Shown here one piece after another: positions 38,000 to 49,330 of a stretch of DNA of 64,000 nucleotides. The notes under the pieces are model-generated. The model saw only the letters and a program-made list of their open reading frames with translations, was not told where the DNA came from and did not search any database. Source of the stretch: Rhyacophila brunnea (Eukaryota > Arthropoda > Insecta > Trichoptera > Rhyacophilidae); contig JAGYXB010000051.1 in NCBI GenBank assembly GCA_022495005.1, positions 1,116,001 through 1,180,000 on the forward strand, given 5' to 3'. A program made the position numbers and the translations under genes. How positions within the stretch are numbered: position 1 is the first letter of the stretch; every line of letters starts with the position of its first letter.

Positions 38000-38440
38000 C
38001 ATAAGCCTACCTCCACTCTGAAGGCTATTGCTGATTTTTTTCAATACCACAAAAACGAAAATGCATGTCTTTGCATGCACTCCCTAATTTTATGATCACC
38101 GGCCGCCACTGCTGCCACGTACATCCACCTAACTTTGAGGTTGTATATTCAGCAGGTTTTAGGGCATCCAGTGCCCCTTGGGTACCACTGTTTGACGGCA
38201 TTTGTCCACTCGCCAAGCGACATGTTCAGCCCATTACCATTTCATCTGCTTACCGACCTTTATCACATCCCGTACTCTTGTCTGCTTCCTTATCCATTGG
38301 TTTCTTTTGTGATCTATATGCATTATGCCCAACATGCATCTTTCCATGCCACATTGCGCTACTCGTAATTTTTGGATTCCTCTTACATTAAAAGTCCATG
38401 TTTCACAAGCATATGTGAGCGTTGGTAACACACATTGGTT
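38000..38440 (-). pseudogene. Non-LTR reverse transcriptase C-terminal relic
   Basis: The minus strand encodes the typical post-catalytic tail of insect non-LTR reverse transcriptases: LPTLTYACETWTF, then KLRVAQCGMERCMLGI and RVRDVIKVGKQMKW. After this the frame breaks, and the remainder (GRPPTRW-type region) is only dimly visible. Stops and frame changes show it is dead. Confidence 0.7.
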
Positions 38441-41400
38441 TAAACACTATGCTCGTGTATGTGTTATATTAAAAGATAATTCTTACTGTCGTAATAACAC
38501 AGTTCACTGGCCGAATTTTTCATGATTAGTGTATTATTTGTTTTGTTGAATTGTAAAAAATTAAAAGTTATAAAACATAAGAAGTCATCAAATTATATTT
38601 TGCAATAAAGTAAACATTTTATGATAACAATTTTATTGTTTTTAGATATAAGGAATAAGAGTATTATTTGTGATAGTGAGTGGAGTTCAGATAATCTTAT
38701 GCGACTGGTGTATTGGTCAGCAAATACTTATGCATTCAAGGTGAATAATAATTGTCATCACATGATAGTGTGGCAGCTAAGTTATTTGCAAATAAGTGAG
38801 TAATTATGCAAACCACATTATAACTGTTATTTAAGTGTATTAATAATGTGGCTATGACACGTTACGACTTTTCAATTGCAGTTTTTTATTATCATTTCTT
38901 TGAACAAACATATCCTTGATTCAATGTTCTGATCATTTTTTTCGTCGATATTGGCAATAATACTAAATTATTATTGACTAGGAAAGATGTTTTTAATGCG
39001 CCTCTCAATAATAAAATAAATTAATTAAGGATGCCGGTGGCGCTGCGTGTCATTGAAAGTGTAATAATCCACAGGTGATCTTAATTCAAAGCATTGATAA
39101 ATTTCTGCTCCAGTGACAGTTTTCTTGGGGTGATGGGGATTGCCCATAAATGACACATTAATTTTTAATGTTGCAAAATCTTTTACCCTGTCTAAATTAG
39201 GTCTCATTTTTAAAATCTCTTATCTAAATTATTTTTTGCTACACAATGGCGTTTTAAAATATTTGTATGACTTAACTTGCGTTTGGTGAACAATAAATGA
39301 AATATTGGCGATGTCAAACAAAAAAGTTTGAAATCTGCTGAACTGAAGATAAGGCTGTTTAGGATAATTTTGTTGTGGTTATACACTTTTGTGCGAAAGG
39401 ATAAGAAGACAAGTTCAATATGCCAAATTAACAGGGTGTTGAAGAACTGTCAATCCAAATTAATCGTGATCATCAAATCAACTGCCTCTGAATTAGTAAA
39501 TTTCAGACAGAAACGGAAGTTTGTCAAAAACACAAATTTTTGGCTGAGTAGCGATTTCAGTGTAGACTTACCAACTTTTTTCATTTGCATAGGGATATAA
39601 TTGTGTACATATGTGAGGTGATTAATAAAAATGAATTGTATTCACAGAATTACTTTCTTTTATTTAATCATCTCATCCACATTGAAAATGCTTTACAGAG
39701 TGACAAAGATCTTTGAAATTGAAAACATCACAATATTATCTATGGCTTTTAAGTGAAGTGTAAACTTAACATCTAAACCTTGCATTTGAATAATTCGTTA
39801 AGACGTGCAATAAATGGCGATTCACTCTTCCGAGAATTTCCCAAAAAACCACAGCAGTACACTTAAATCTAGAATATGGGAATAAAAAATAGAAATGTCG
39901 GAATAAGAGCACTTGGTTGTGTCAAATAATTATACCAAAATACTTTCCCCTAAACTTCATATTGAGTGCCGGAATTTTTTTGTCAGCAATACAAATAAAA
40001 ATATTAAATGGACAATTCAACATTAATGAGTACGTATAAATGAAGTAAAAAAAGTAATTTAGAGTTTGATGGCAAAAATATATCAGTTATCTTGCCAATG
40101 AGATTCAAATAACGGCATTAACACAAATTTTAATTATACAAGGTGACTTATTTATAATATGAATATCAAATTAGTGGTCTAAAGGCTAAGCAGTTGTGAA
40201 AACTTATTACTTCTTGAGAATAGATATAGATATGTAGAATATCAAAAGCTATATTTGTTTATACTGTTGGGATATTCACATAATAAGGATAATGCTTATG
40301 GGACAGTGAAATAAATGCTGTGCAAAATTTCATGTGAAATAGTTAAAATACATTTTAGTCACCTTGTGGTCGTTCAATATCAGGAATTCACAAAAGGAGT
40401 AGTTTTTAATATTAATTTTTTCACAATTCGATTGAAATAATACAATTAGGTAAATAATAATAACTATACGAAGAACACTGAATATTGAGAGAATTTCTTA
40501 ATTTGAGTTTTTCAGATCTTGTCATTCTTTTAATTTTTGACTACCACATTTTATTTATAAAGAGTAGCAAATTCTCTCTGAATGTTGTATCAGCGAATGG
40601 AGGGTTACATATTTATATATTATTTATTCAGACATGGTTCAATAAAAAAAAACTGATAAAGAATATTTACTTAAAACTAGGCTTACTGTCGACCGTAAGC
40701 GAATGTTTAAAACAAGATAAACTATATTTAACCAAAATATTTATTCAATAATGGTAAATTTCAACAAAATCAGCCGACTTCACAGCATATTAGGTTTCAA
40801 ATAAGACTAAACATTATATTACTAGGAAAACAAGAGTTATTTAAAAAAAAGAATTAATAGAAGAATTTTGAGATTATTTTATATTAATTGTAAATGTATC
40901 AGTCATTCATTTTTAAATTTACATAGTAATAATACTACGCATGCTCTATACAAGATCAAATACTGTCAATAAAGAATGGTAATGAAAGTATTCGTAAATA
41001 CCCTGATACACAGATCATATCATGAGCGTGGTAGAATTGTCACCACGCACAGAACTATCTTTCTAAATGTCAATAATTAAAAAATAAACAGACTGCAAAC
41101 ATTGAAATGAAACAGTTGATAATCAAAATAAATGAGAATCGTTAAAGCAAAATTAGAAATGTATATCCAGTAATAACTATACACGTGTTATATTTTATAC
41201 ATATATACAATACTGTTTACTAAAAAAAAGAAGAATTAAAATGATTCCACACACTTAGACTTATACTGTTGTTAAGTGTGCAAGTTATTTTAGTAACTAT
41301 TTATTATTGATAATCAAAACATTTCAACAGCACTTTTTTTGGTATGTGTTTTTATCTAGTTCGCACTAATGTGATATAAATTCAGCATTATTAAAATCGA

Positions 41401-41695
41401 TATCGAGTGACAGGCTGTAATAACAATACATATTTAATATTCAGAAATACACAATTAGTATACTTACAATGTAATCATATTATCTATCTACACAATAATG
41501 GTTGCACATCCGCAGAGATGGCTCTTCAAATAGCTGAGACGCATTACATTACATGGCTGGGTGAATGAACAATGTCGGCGACTGTAAAAGTTTGCTGGTT
41601 TCCAGTTGATGCGGGTAAGTTTGTCGAGTGTCGCCGCTTGCGTAAAGTGTTGCCAGAAAAACAGACTTTTAAAAAGTGAGCGAGCTAAGAAGAGT
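38441..41695. other. Intergenic DNA / likely CD164 3' untranslated region
   Basis: No gene recognised. On the minus strand an AATAAA word (complement near 39656-39662) followed by a T/G-containing stretch could be the 3' end of the CD164 transcript, which would give a 3' UTR of about 2 kb. This is inference only. Confidence 0.35.
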
Positions 41696-44106
41696 TCATA
41701 GGGTTCGGTAGTTTCTCTCGGTTCTCGCCTTGTAATATTTCCAGCCGACGAAACCGATGGCCACCAGTCCCAGGGATAACACGATGCCGCCGATGAAGCT
41801 GGGACCGTCAAACCTAAAACCAATCACACAAACGTATTCAATGTCTGCCATATTACTTGCAGTGGTGTTTCCCAAACTGTGCTACGCGAAAGGGGTTCAT
41901 GATTCAACTCGTTTTAGTAAAAATGTTTGACTTATCAGCGATAAATGCACTGAAGCCAACCATATAATAATATAGTGTTGGAACTATGATTTTGGTCTAG
42001 GCAGCATGTACATTTAGAATTTAACGGCCCACATGCCCAACGTGGGTCAAAATGGAGATTTTATGGTATTTTCAAAGCATTAGATTGAACATTCCTTAAA
42101 CATTGTAGATAATCTATTTATATAATTTTGAAGCCTTATTATCCTTTATATTATTATTTTAAACATTCAATGACTGAATAAAGTATTTCTATTACATAAC
42201 ATAGTATTCTTTTAAACCTCTCGATTTAATGTTTTAGAATATAGTCATATTTCAGTACATCCATGTGCAGTGGTGTTAAGATTTTTTAGATTCATTAACT
42301 TTTAAGCGCATAAAACCATTAGTAAAATTAATGTAATCATTATTAGTGAAATATTTACGATAAAAAATTATATTTTATAACCTCTGTGATCCCAAATTTG
42401 ACAAGAATTAGGCATTTTATTATTTAAAAAATGGACACAATTAATACATTTAAAGATAATTCTGAAGATACTGATTATAAGCTATGTCTTTGACAATTCA
42501 AATGTGATAAAGATCCTACGAATAATGTTTGCTTTATAATAATTATTGACCAAAGAATAAGGTAGTATTTTTTTGAAATACGCCATTTCTATTGGCATTT
42601 CCCAGTGGCTAAGCTACAACATACGGCTGTAGCCATAAATTGACAAAAGATAATGAAGTAGGGAGTAAGATCATGTTAACGTGCGTGTTTGAACATGTGC
42701 CTAACCGGAAAAAAAATCGTTTTTTAAATTATCATCTTCAAATGTGTTAATCGTGTCCATTTTTTGGGCCAACATAACATTAAGCATCTCTCTGCCTCAC
42801 AATATTTTTTCGTCTATGAGGACACTACGGTCCATGCGTCATTATTCATAACCTCAAAATATACGGTGTTTGCCATCTTGCAAAATCACTAGATGACACA
42901 ATAAAATTAACCAACACGTTTGTACGCCGGGACTCTAGGTGACTAATTATCACGTAGTAGAGCATGAAGTGTGGCCATTGCGATAGTAGTGTGTCCATTA
43001 GCTAGGATAGTCTATGAGCTAGGATATGTCACCTAGCAAGGCACCTACCTATGTGGCCTTAGCCTGAGTGACCCTCAAAAGATCTCTAGAATGATTTGAA
43101 TGGGAAAGAAATGAGAAGTTCTGCATAATATGTAGTATCGAAACCATTAAACTACAGTACCTCAACCACATTATGAGAGGACAAAAGTAAAGCATTCTGC
43201 AAACCATTACCCAAGGACAGATCAATAGTAAATGAAGCAGAGGATTTGTGACTAAAGAGCATTTATGACTGGTATGAGTGCAGTTCCAGTGAACTATACC
43301 GGACTATAAGCAGACAATAAAGGAATTAAAATAAAAACATTCAGGAATAGCAAGTGTTCTATAATGAAAACATCAATAGGTTTCTTCTTATTGGTCCAAA
43401 CTCTTTGGATAATGTCACTACAATGAACAATAGAGCAAATAGTATAATGGACAATACACATACCTGTTTCTATGAGGCGCCGGTGTTGATGGAATGTATG
43501 GAGTTGGGGTGGTAGAGGGAGGCTTTTCAGTCGTGATATTGTTAGGGGCAGGAGGCATAGTTGTTGGTTTTTCGGTGGTAGTCGCGTTAGGGGTAGTGGT
43601 AGGAGCCACGGTTGTTGTCGGTTTATCGGTTGTTGTTGTACTGTTGGGGGTAGTGGTAGGAGCCACGGTTGTTGTCGTAGTGTTAGGTGCCACAGTACTT
43701 GTCGGTTTAGCCGTTGTTGTAGTGTCTGTGCCAGGTGTTGTAGTTGTATTCGAGTCAGGGGTAGATGAAGTGGGTTTATCGGTGGGAGTCACGGGAGTGG
43801 AGTCGGTGGAAGGTATCGGTTGAATATCGGCGACATGTTTATCGTCGGGGGTCACGGGAGTCGCGTCGGTGACAGGGTGAACGGTTTCGGTGCTGTTTCC
43901 ATCCTTGCCGCGTGGCTCTTGTTCGGCGATCGCGGGCGACCCTGTAAAACAAAGAAATCCACTCTATGAGGAAAATTCCGTTAGAAAAACAACGCAATTG
44001 AAACAATGGTGAATATGTTCGCATTACCTTGTAAACTGGCGCTGTTGATGGAATTGAAACAGTTACACACCACGATAATGGTAAACAATGTTCCGGTAAA
44101 CTTCAT
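41696..44106 (-). CDS. vsg: CD164 / visgun-type sialomucin (complete, 3 exons)
   Basis: Small type I membrane mucin of the endolysosomal/cell-surface CD164 (MGC-24) family; the insect member is visgun. Exons on the minus strand: 44106-44028, 43941-43464, 41813-41696, phases 1 and 2, 224 residues plus TGA. Residues 1-24 form a signal peptide (MKFTGTLFTIIVVCNCF). Residues about 28-180 are a Thr/Pro/Ser-rich mucin region built of repeats like TTTVAPTTTPN and TEKPT, with several N-glycosylation sites. The last exon encodes the family signature FDGPSFIGGIVL, a single membrane span and a short tail ending NYRTL; the terminal YXXL-type motif (YHTL in vertebrates) directs lysosomal sorting. The ectodomain has almost no cysteines, unlike vertebrate CD164, so only the C-terminal module is strongly conserved. 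The start is the only ATG giving a signal peptide. Confidence 0.92.
42021..42770. mobile_element. Partial copy of the piggyBac-like foldback family
   Basis: In CD164 intron 2. It begins after TTAA (42021-42024) and follows the left arm of the palindrome at 60451-61838 base for base with divergence: ACATTGTAGATAATCTATTT, ACAAGAATTAGGCATTTTAT, TACAACATACGGC and GTTTGAACATGT. It crosses the loop near 42710 and stops about 60 bp into a deleted right arm. Confidence 0.7.
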
Positions 44107-44324
44107 TTTGAATCTACAGAAGTGAACTCCTCAGTCGGACACGATTAAATTTCTAGAAGTCCAGAGAGAAATATGCCGTCGCACTACAACTGCTGAATTC
44201 TTGTTAATGTTAATATTTCATTTCACAAGAATCTGACGACTGACGACTAATGACGAAACACTGGTTTGCCAGTTTACAAAAGTATTATTCCAGAACAACA
44301 ATAAAATTGAATTCGAATAAAAAT

Positions 44325-44440
44325 CTAATAGGTTGAGCAAGTGGCTGACATCCATTTCTCGTAAAAAAAATCTGTGAATATAAACCTCTACTCTGTGGAG
44401 GCCCATATGATCCTATTAGGATCGGACATGGTTGAAAAAA
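44325..44440 (+). repeat. SINE, 5'-truncated copy
   Basis: Upstream of CD164. It begins in the body (AATAGGTTGAGCAAGTGGCT) and runs through the palindromic GATCCTATTAGGATC to GGACATGGTTG followed by an A run. The tRNA-like head is missing. Confidence 0.7.
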
Positions 44441-45202
44441 AAAATCTTTTTTTTGGAAACGGATCACTTTAAAGATTGTGTTAAAATGTAATTTTAATAT
44501 TTTGACTCTAAAAATAATAAATATAAACCAATATTTATTACTTTATTAACTGGTGATATTCGCTGCACGGAATACTTTTAATTTATTGCCATTCGCAAAA
44601 TGGAATAGAACATAGAGAATAAAAATCAAAAATTGAATACTGAAAAATGGATAAAAGAGCTTTCAGAAACCTGTACTTATTGGGGTCTGACAAAAGCGCT
44701 ATATTTCAAATGTAGAAAGGAACGCTCGATAATTTTCCAGTGTATAATATTAGATAGATCTGCAATATAAAAATTAATAAACCATAGTTTTTACATAATG
44801 GTAATGTATAAAACACCTTTAAAGTAAATCTTTATCTAATACGCTATCGGCTATTAAGTACAATCAGTAATCATAATTTAATTAGGTACGAAATCACAAA
44901 TAAATAATTTAAAAAAATACTTACATTACCTATTAATATTGACATTAGTACCTACCTAAATACTAATTATATATAGGTATACCTATCTAATTGGAGTAGG
45001 AAAAATTATTAAAAGAAGTAAAATAAAGGACATACCAATATAATTTTTCATTGGCTTCGTTACATAGTAATATAAAAACTTGTCATTAAATTTTAATGTG
45101 GATTGGTGTGGATGGAAACCTGTGTGGAGATATGTAGGTACCTACCAAAGACATTGCACGGTCCCTACAGACAGAGCACGATGTCAGACTGAAGCACATT
45201 TT

Positions 45203-45762
45203 GTAGGCAACAGTGTTGCCATATTTTGAAAGTGGAATTATAGTACAGAGCCTCCAAAATTATAGTATTTGGAGATAAAATATAGTACGCGTTGTCATCT
45301 GTTGAAAATGAAAATTTTCACAATTTTTCATAGTCGGCTCGTTTTTATTAGGAAAAATATTTCGCCGCGGGCCGCAGGTTCCCAAATTTTCATGGTCGGC
45401 TTGTTTTTTTAGGAAAAATATTTCGTCGCGGGCCGCAGGTTCCCGATTTTTCATAGTCGGCTTGTTTTTTTTAGGAAAAAATTTTCGTCGCGGGCCGCAG
45501 GTTTCCGATTTTTCGTGGTCGGATTGTTTTTTTTGGGAAAAATATTTCGCCGCGGGCCGCAGATTTCCAAATTTTCGAAGACCACTCGATTGCGAAATGG
45601 CAAATGCAGAATTATAGTACTTTTATATAAAATTATAGTACGATTTTCAAAATTATAGTATTTTGGGCGTACTATACCTATTTTATATCGTACATAGTAC
45701 GCGGACCAAAATTATAGTACAAATACTATAATTATAGTACGGTTGGCAACACTGGTAGGCAA
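45203..45762. mobile_element. hAT-type element with 8-bp duplication and internal minisatellite
   Basis: A 544-bp insertion (45211-45754), ends CAGTGTTGCCA and TTGGCAACACTG, flanked by exact GTAGGCAA (45203-45210, 45755-45762). It has outer zones with repeated AATTATAGTAC words and a GC-rich tandem array in the middle. It belongs with the 1157-1370 MITE by ends and motif. Confidence 0.88.
45325..45575. repeat. Four-copy, about 62-bp tandem repeat
   Basis: Anchor words TAGTCGG/TGGTCGG occur at about 45331, 45393, 45454 and 45516, giving a 61-62 bp period. Each unit carries CGCGGGCCGCAG, which stands out sharply from the AT-rich surroundings. Confidence 0.8.
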
Positions 45763-47334
45763 TTGCCTACAGATTAAGTGGGCCGTACTTGGACATAAAA
45801 ACGCCCCATTGAGTATTTTTTTTATCAATACTTCAGCTTGCAACCAATTTATGATGAGCGTGTTTTCATTATGAAAAGTTCCCGCAATAAAAACTTTATA
45901 AGGATTAAGGGTAAGAAAGAATAATGCAAATGGAAGTATTTTATTTTTAATAGCAATACAAAAAACACATAATATTTTGAAACATTAAACACAAATCGGT
46001 TAATAACAATACGTCCATGTTTACAAATGGGTAAATCTTGCAATAAAAAAATATGATCTTGTGTTTATATATTGTTCATAATAAGTATATAAAATTGCAT
46101 ATTATTGTTGTTTAAATAAAACTATTAAATACAAAACACAGATAAAGTAAACGTACCAGTAGTTGACCACTTAAGAAAAAAAATCAACAAAAATAACGAT
46201 TAACGTTTAGCATTAGACCTAATGTTGGCAAAGCAAGTCTAATCATAATGGATCAAATGTCTTAATTAATATGACAAGACAAAAATTAAGAAAAGGTCTG
46301 TTACAAAAAAATTGTGTTCAATTTTTAAAAACCATGTTGCTGTTTCAGTAGTTGACCATCCAAAAAATTGAAAGTTCCAGTAGTTGACCACTATATTTTT
46401 AAGTAGTTGACCATTTCTAATCAGAAGGCTTCGTGGCAAATCTGTCGTCAGAGATCAACTTGGTAGCAATGGGAGGTTCAGTAACAAGTTACATAGGAGA
46501 GGATTTTGTTTGACAGCCAATCATCAGCTTTGTTCGGGTGCAAAGGTGCAAAATTAGTTACTTACTTCAAAGTAAAAATACAAAAGTATATTTATTTTAG
46601 CAACTAAGTACATACATACTACATAGTAACGCATAGGCTCAGTACTTACCAAAATAAAACTTAACATAAAAATCCTTAGATATTCCAAATAAAGTCCAAT
46701 TCCGGAACTAAATAAACTTTACGAGTTTTGCTTACTTGTGTCGGGTCATTTATGTGGGATACTACCGCCTTCCATTCATAGCTAAGTACATCGGGTCGCT
46801 CTGGCCATTTCCATAGTCTTCCGCACTTTTGCATCGATGAAATAGTAGTTTTTACTTTAGAATTAATATGGACGATTTTCCCCGGGAATTAGTATTATAA
46901 TAATATAATGTTCATTAATGACTTTCATAACGGGCAGCCATCGAGTTTTAGGTTTAAGACTGAGCTGAACAGGAAGACGTCATTCATAGTTTAGTCGGAA
47001 AGTAACCTCAGCGTTGAAAGGACGTCATTTTAATTCAGTCTAACCTCAAGAACCTCTAACCATCGGGGATTTATTTTAAGAAACGCAATAATTATTAATT
47101 ACAATTCTCGGTCGAATGAATAATCATTATTCATTATAATTATTAGTATTATTAACTTCAAACATAAAATGTACGTGACGTAACCTGATGCCGGCCGAAA
47201 GAATACAGGGCTGTCAAAATAATATCAATCTAACGGTACGTTTTAAAGAATTACAAATTTAAAGTTAAAAAATAGCTTACTGTACAGATGGAACCTATAG
47301 GGTGGGATCAGATACAGATGGGATCTAGAACCTG

Positions 47335-48658
47335 ATTTCCGGACCTACACTCGGCCGCCTCACGACTGACTGAAGACATCACCGGATCAGCCGAAGCTTC
47401 ACTCGGACGCTGCAAGCCCAAGCCACCAAGCCAGTCGCCGTGGTGGACGCAGCATGTTTCGCGCCTGCGTGACCTTTTCAGAAAAGCACACAAGGCCTAT
47501 CAACGTGCACGCCTGCGCAAGCAACCACCTGCCTCCATCGATCCCCTTGCAACCATGGCCAAATCCACCCGAATGGAATACAAGAAAGCGATTACTCAAG
47601 CCAAGAAAGACTACTGGCGTAACTTCGTCACCATTGAGGGAGGTTCGGACCCCTGGGGTCCTCCATACCGTGCACTGAGGCTGGGACTCAGACCGACGAG
47701 CCTCTTGTGCGGCATCGAGAAACCGGGTGGCGGATTCACCAGTACTGAGTCTGAAACGGCTGCGGTCCTTCTCGAGGCCCTCATCCCACTGGATGATGAA
47801 TCCAGGGATGACGACGACATGAGGATATCCCGCTATGAGGCTTCTCTTCCCATCGACACGGATCACTCATCGTTGCCTTCCGAACAGGAGATCAACCACA
47901 TCATACGCACGTTGATTGCTGGCAAGGCCCTGGGCCCGGACTGCATTGACAATCTACTTGTCAAACGCACATGGGCCATCGCCGCGCCAGAGATTACAGC
48001 CCTCTTCAGTGACTGCATCAGAAGCGGCACGTTCCCCGAGTGCTGGAAGAGGGGCTTACTTAAGGTAATCCCCAAAGCTGGCAGCCGAGAACCGTCTAGC
48101 CCCAAAGCCTACCGCCCTCTAACACTCTTGCCCGCTCTGGGTAAAGTGCTGGAGAAGCTACTGTGCCACAGGATTGAAGCCCACCTGCAGACACACTCGC
48201 CGCTTTTCGATAAGCAATTTGGATTCAGAAGAGGCAAATCAACACTCGACGCCATAAGGAACGTGATTGCCATTGCTGAAAATTATCGCCGTAAATATGT
48301 CCTAGGAGTTTTCCTGGACATTGCAGGTGCGTTTGATAGTGCGTCCTGGCCTCTTATACTTCAAAAGCTCCGGCTGAAGAGACTACCAGGAAATTTGTTC
48401 GCGTCAATTCAAAGTTACTTCACCAATAGATCGATCGAGTTTCGAGTTGGATCAACCATAATAGAGAGGAACACCAGCATGGGATGTCCCCAGGGCTCAG
48501 TCCTCGGGCCCCTTCTCTGGAACGTACTCTTCGACGATCTCCTTAGAAGTTCGCTTCCAACCGACTGTACTGTCATTGCCTACGCAGACGATGCGCTGCT
48601 GCTGGTCGAGGCCGACAGCAGGGCGAAGATTGAGAGCACCGTTGGCGAAGCCTTAGCA
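47335..48658 (+). pseudogene. R1-clade-like non-LTR reverse transcriptase fragment
   Basis: Open in one frame for about 440 codons. It starts inside the pre-RT region (SPWWTQHVSRLRDLFRKAHK) and covers the reverse transcriptase fingers and palm: YRPLTLLPALGKVLEKLL, QFGFRRGKSTLDAI, VFLDIAGAFDSASW, GCPQGSVLGPLLWN and the catalytic YADDALLL. The second acidic motif FLDI and the YADD box are intact. The sequence is much more GC-rich than its surroundings. The 5' end (ORF1 and endonuclease) is missing, and the 3' part is cut off at 48658 where a hAT terminus begins. It lacks a start and an end, so it is a relic, though a young-looking one. Confidence 0.82.
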
Positions 48659-49330
48659 CATGGGTGGCCAACCTTTTCAGCAGCCGGGCAAGATTCTAAA
48701 AATGAGATTTCCTACCGGGCCGCACAACCGATATTTTTTATTATTCAAAATAAAAAAAGTAATATAAATTAAATATATTAATTAAATAAAACAAAAATGA
48801 GAATCAAACATATTTAATAGATTAGACTTTTTTTTTGAAAATTAAGAAAATAATATAATATACTTAGTAAATTTAGTGAGAGGTTTGATTTTGTGTGGCA
48901 GAACTAAGTGCGTCAATATCGATATCGAGTGAGGTTGTTCCTACACGCAAACAGTTTTCCAAATGCATATCAGTAATTCGTGTTCTCACTTGGGATTTGA
49001 TATGCTTCATCCGACTAAAAAGCTGTTCACACGTGTAAGTGTTTCCAAATAGCGAAGTCATCATTAAAGTATGTTTGTAAAATGCAGGATATTTCTCCTT
49101 GTCCAAATATGTTTTGTAAAACTCTTCCAAACCGACCTGATGGAATTTCTCCTTTCGCAATGTTCCATTTGTAAATATCTCGGTAATAAATTCACGTCTA
49201 CGGAGAATGGCGTTGCAAATGCAGCAAAAATCACACGGTGCTTTTTAAAATCTTTAGCCAATATCGAATCTCAATTTGCGAAATTACTTGGACATCTTCT
49301 CCCAGGACACTTCCAGGCCAATTCTTAGAT
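48659..49330 (-). pseudogene. hAT transposase C-terminus with its terminal sequence
   Basis: Begins on the + strand with CATGGGTGGCCAACCTTTTC and a CGGGCCGCAC word, typical of hAT termini related to GTF2IRD2-like elements. On the minus strand, 49160-48873 encodes the hATC dimerisation region: EKYPAFYKHTLMMTSLFG, then CEQLFSRMKHIKSQVRTR and a stop. The preceding part (FATPFSVDVNLLPRYLQM) is in another frame, so there is a frameshift near 49150. The 5' part of the gene is absent. It abuts and truncates the R1-like fragment. Confidence 0.75.

Noticed and set aside
43494..43823. Long Val/Gly-rich open frame on the + strand
   Set aside because: It is the antisense of the Thr/Pro-rich CD164 mucin exon.
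45325..45575. Regularly spaced repeats as a CRISPR array
   Set aside because: The units are contiguous tandem copies without unique spacers, in a eukaryotic hAT element.
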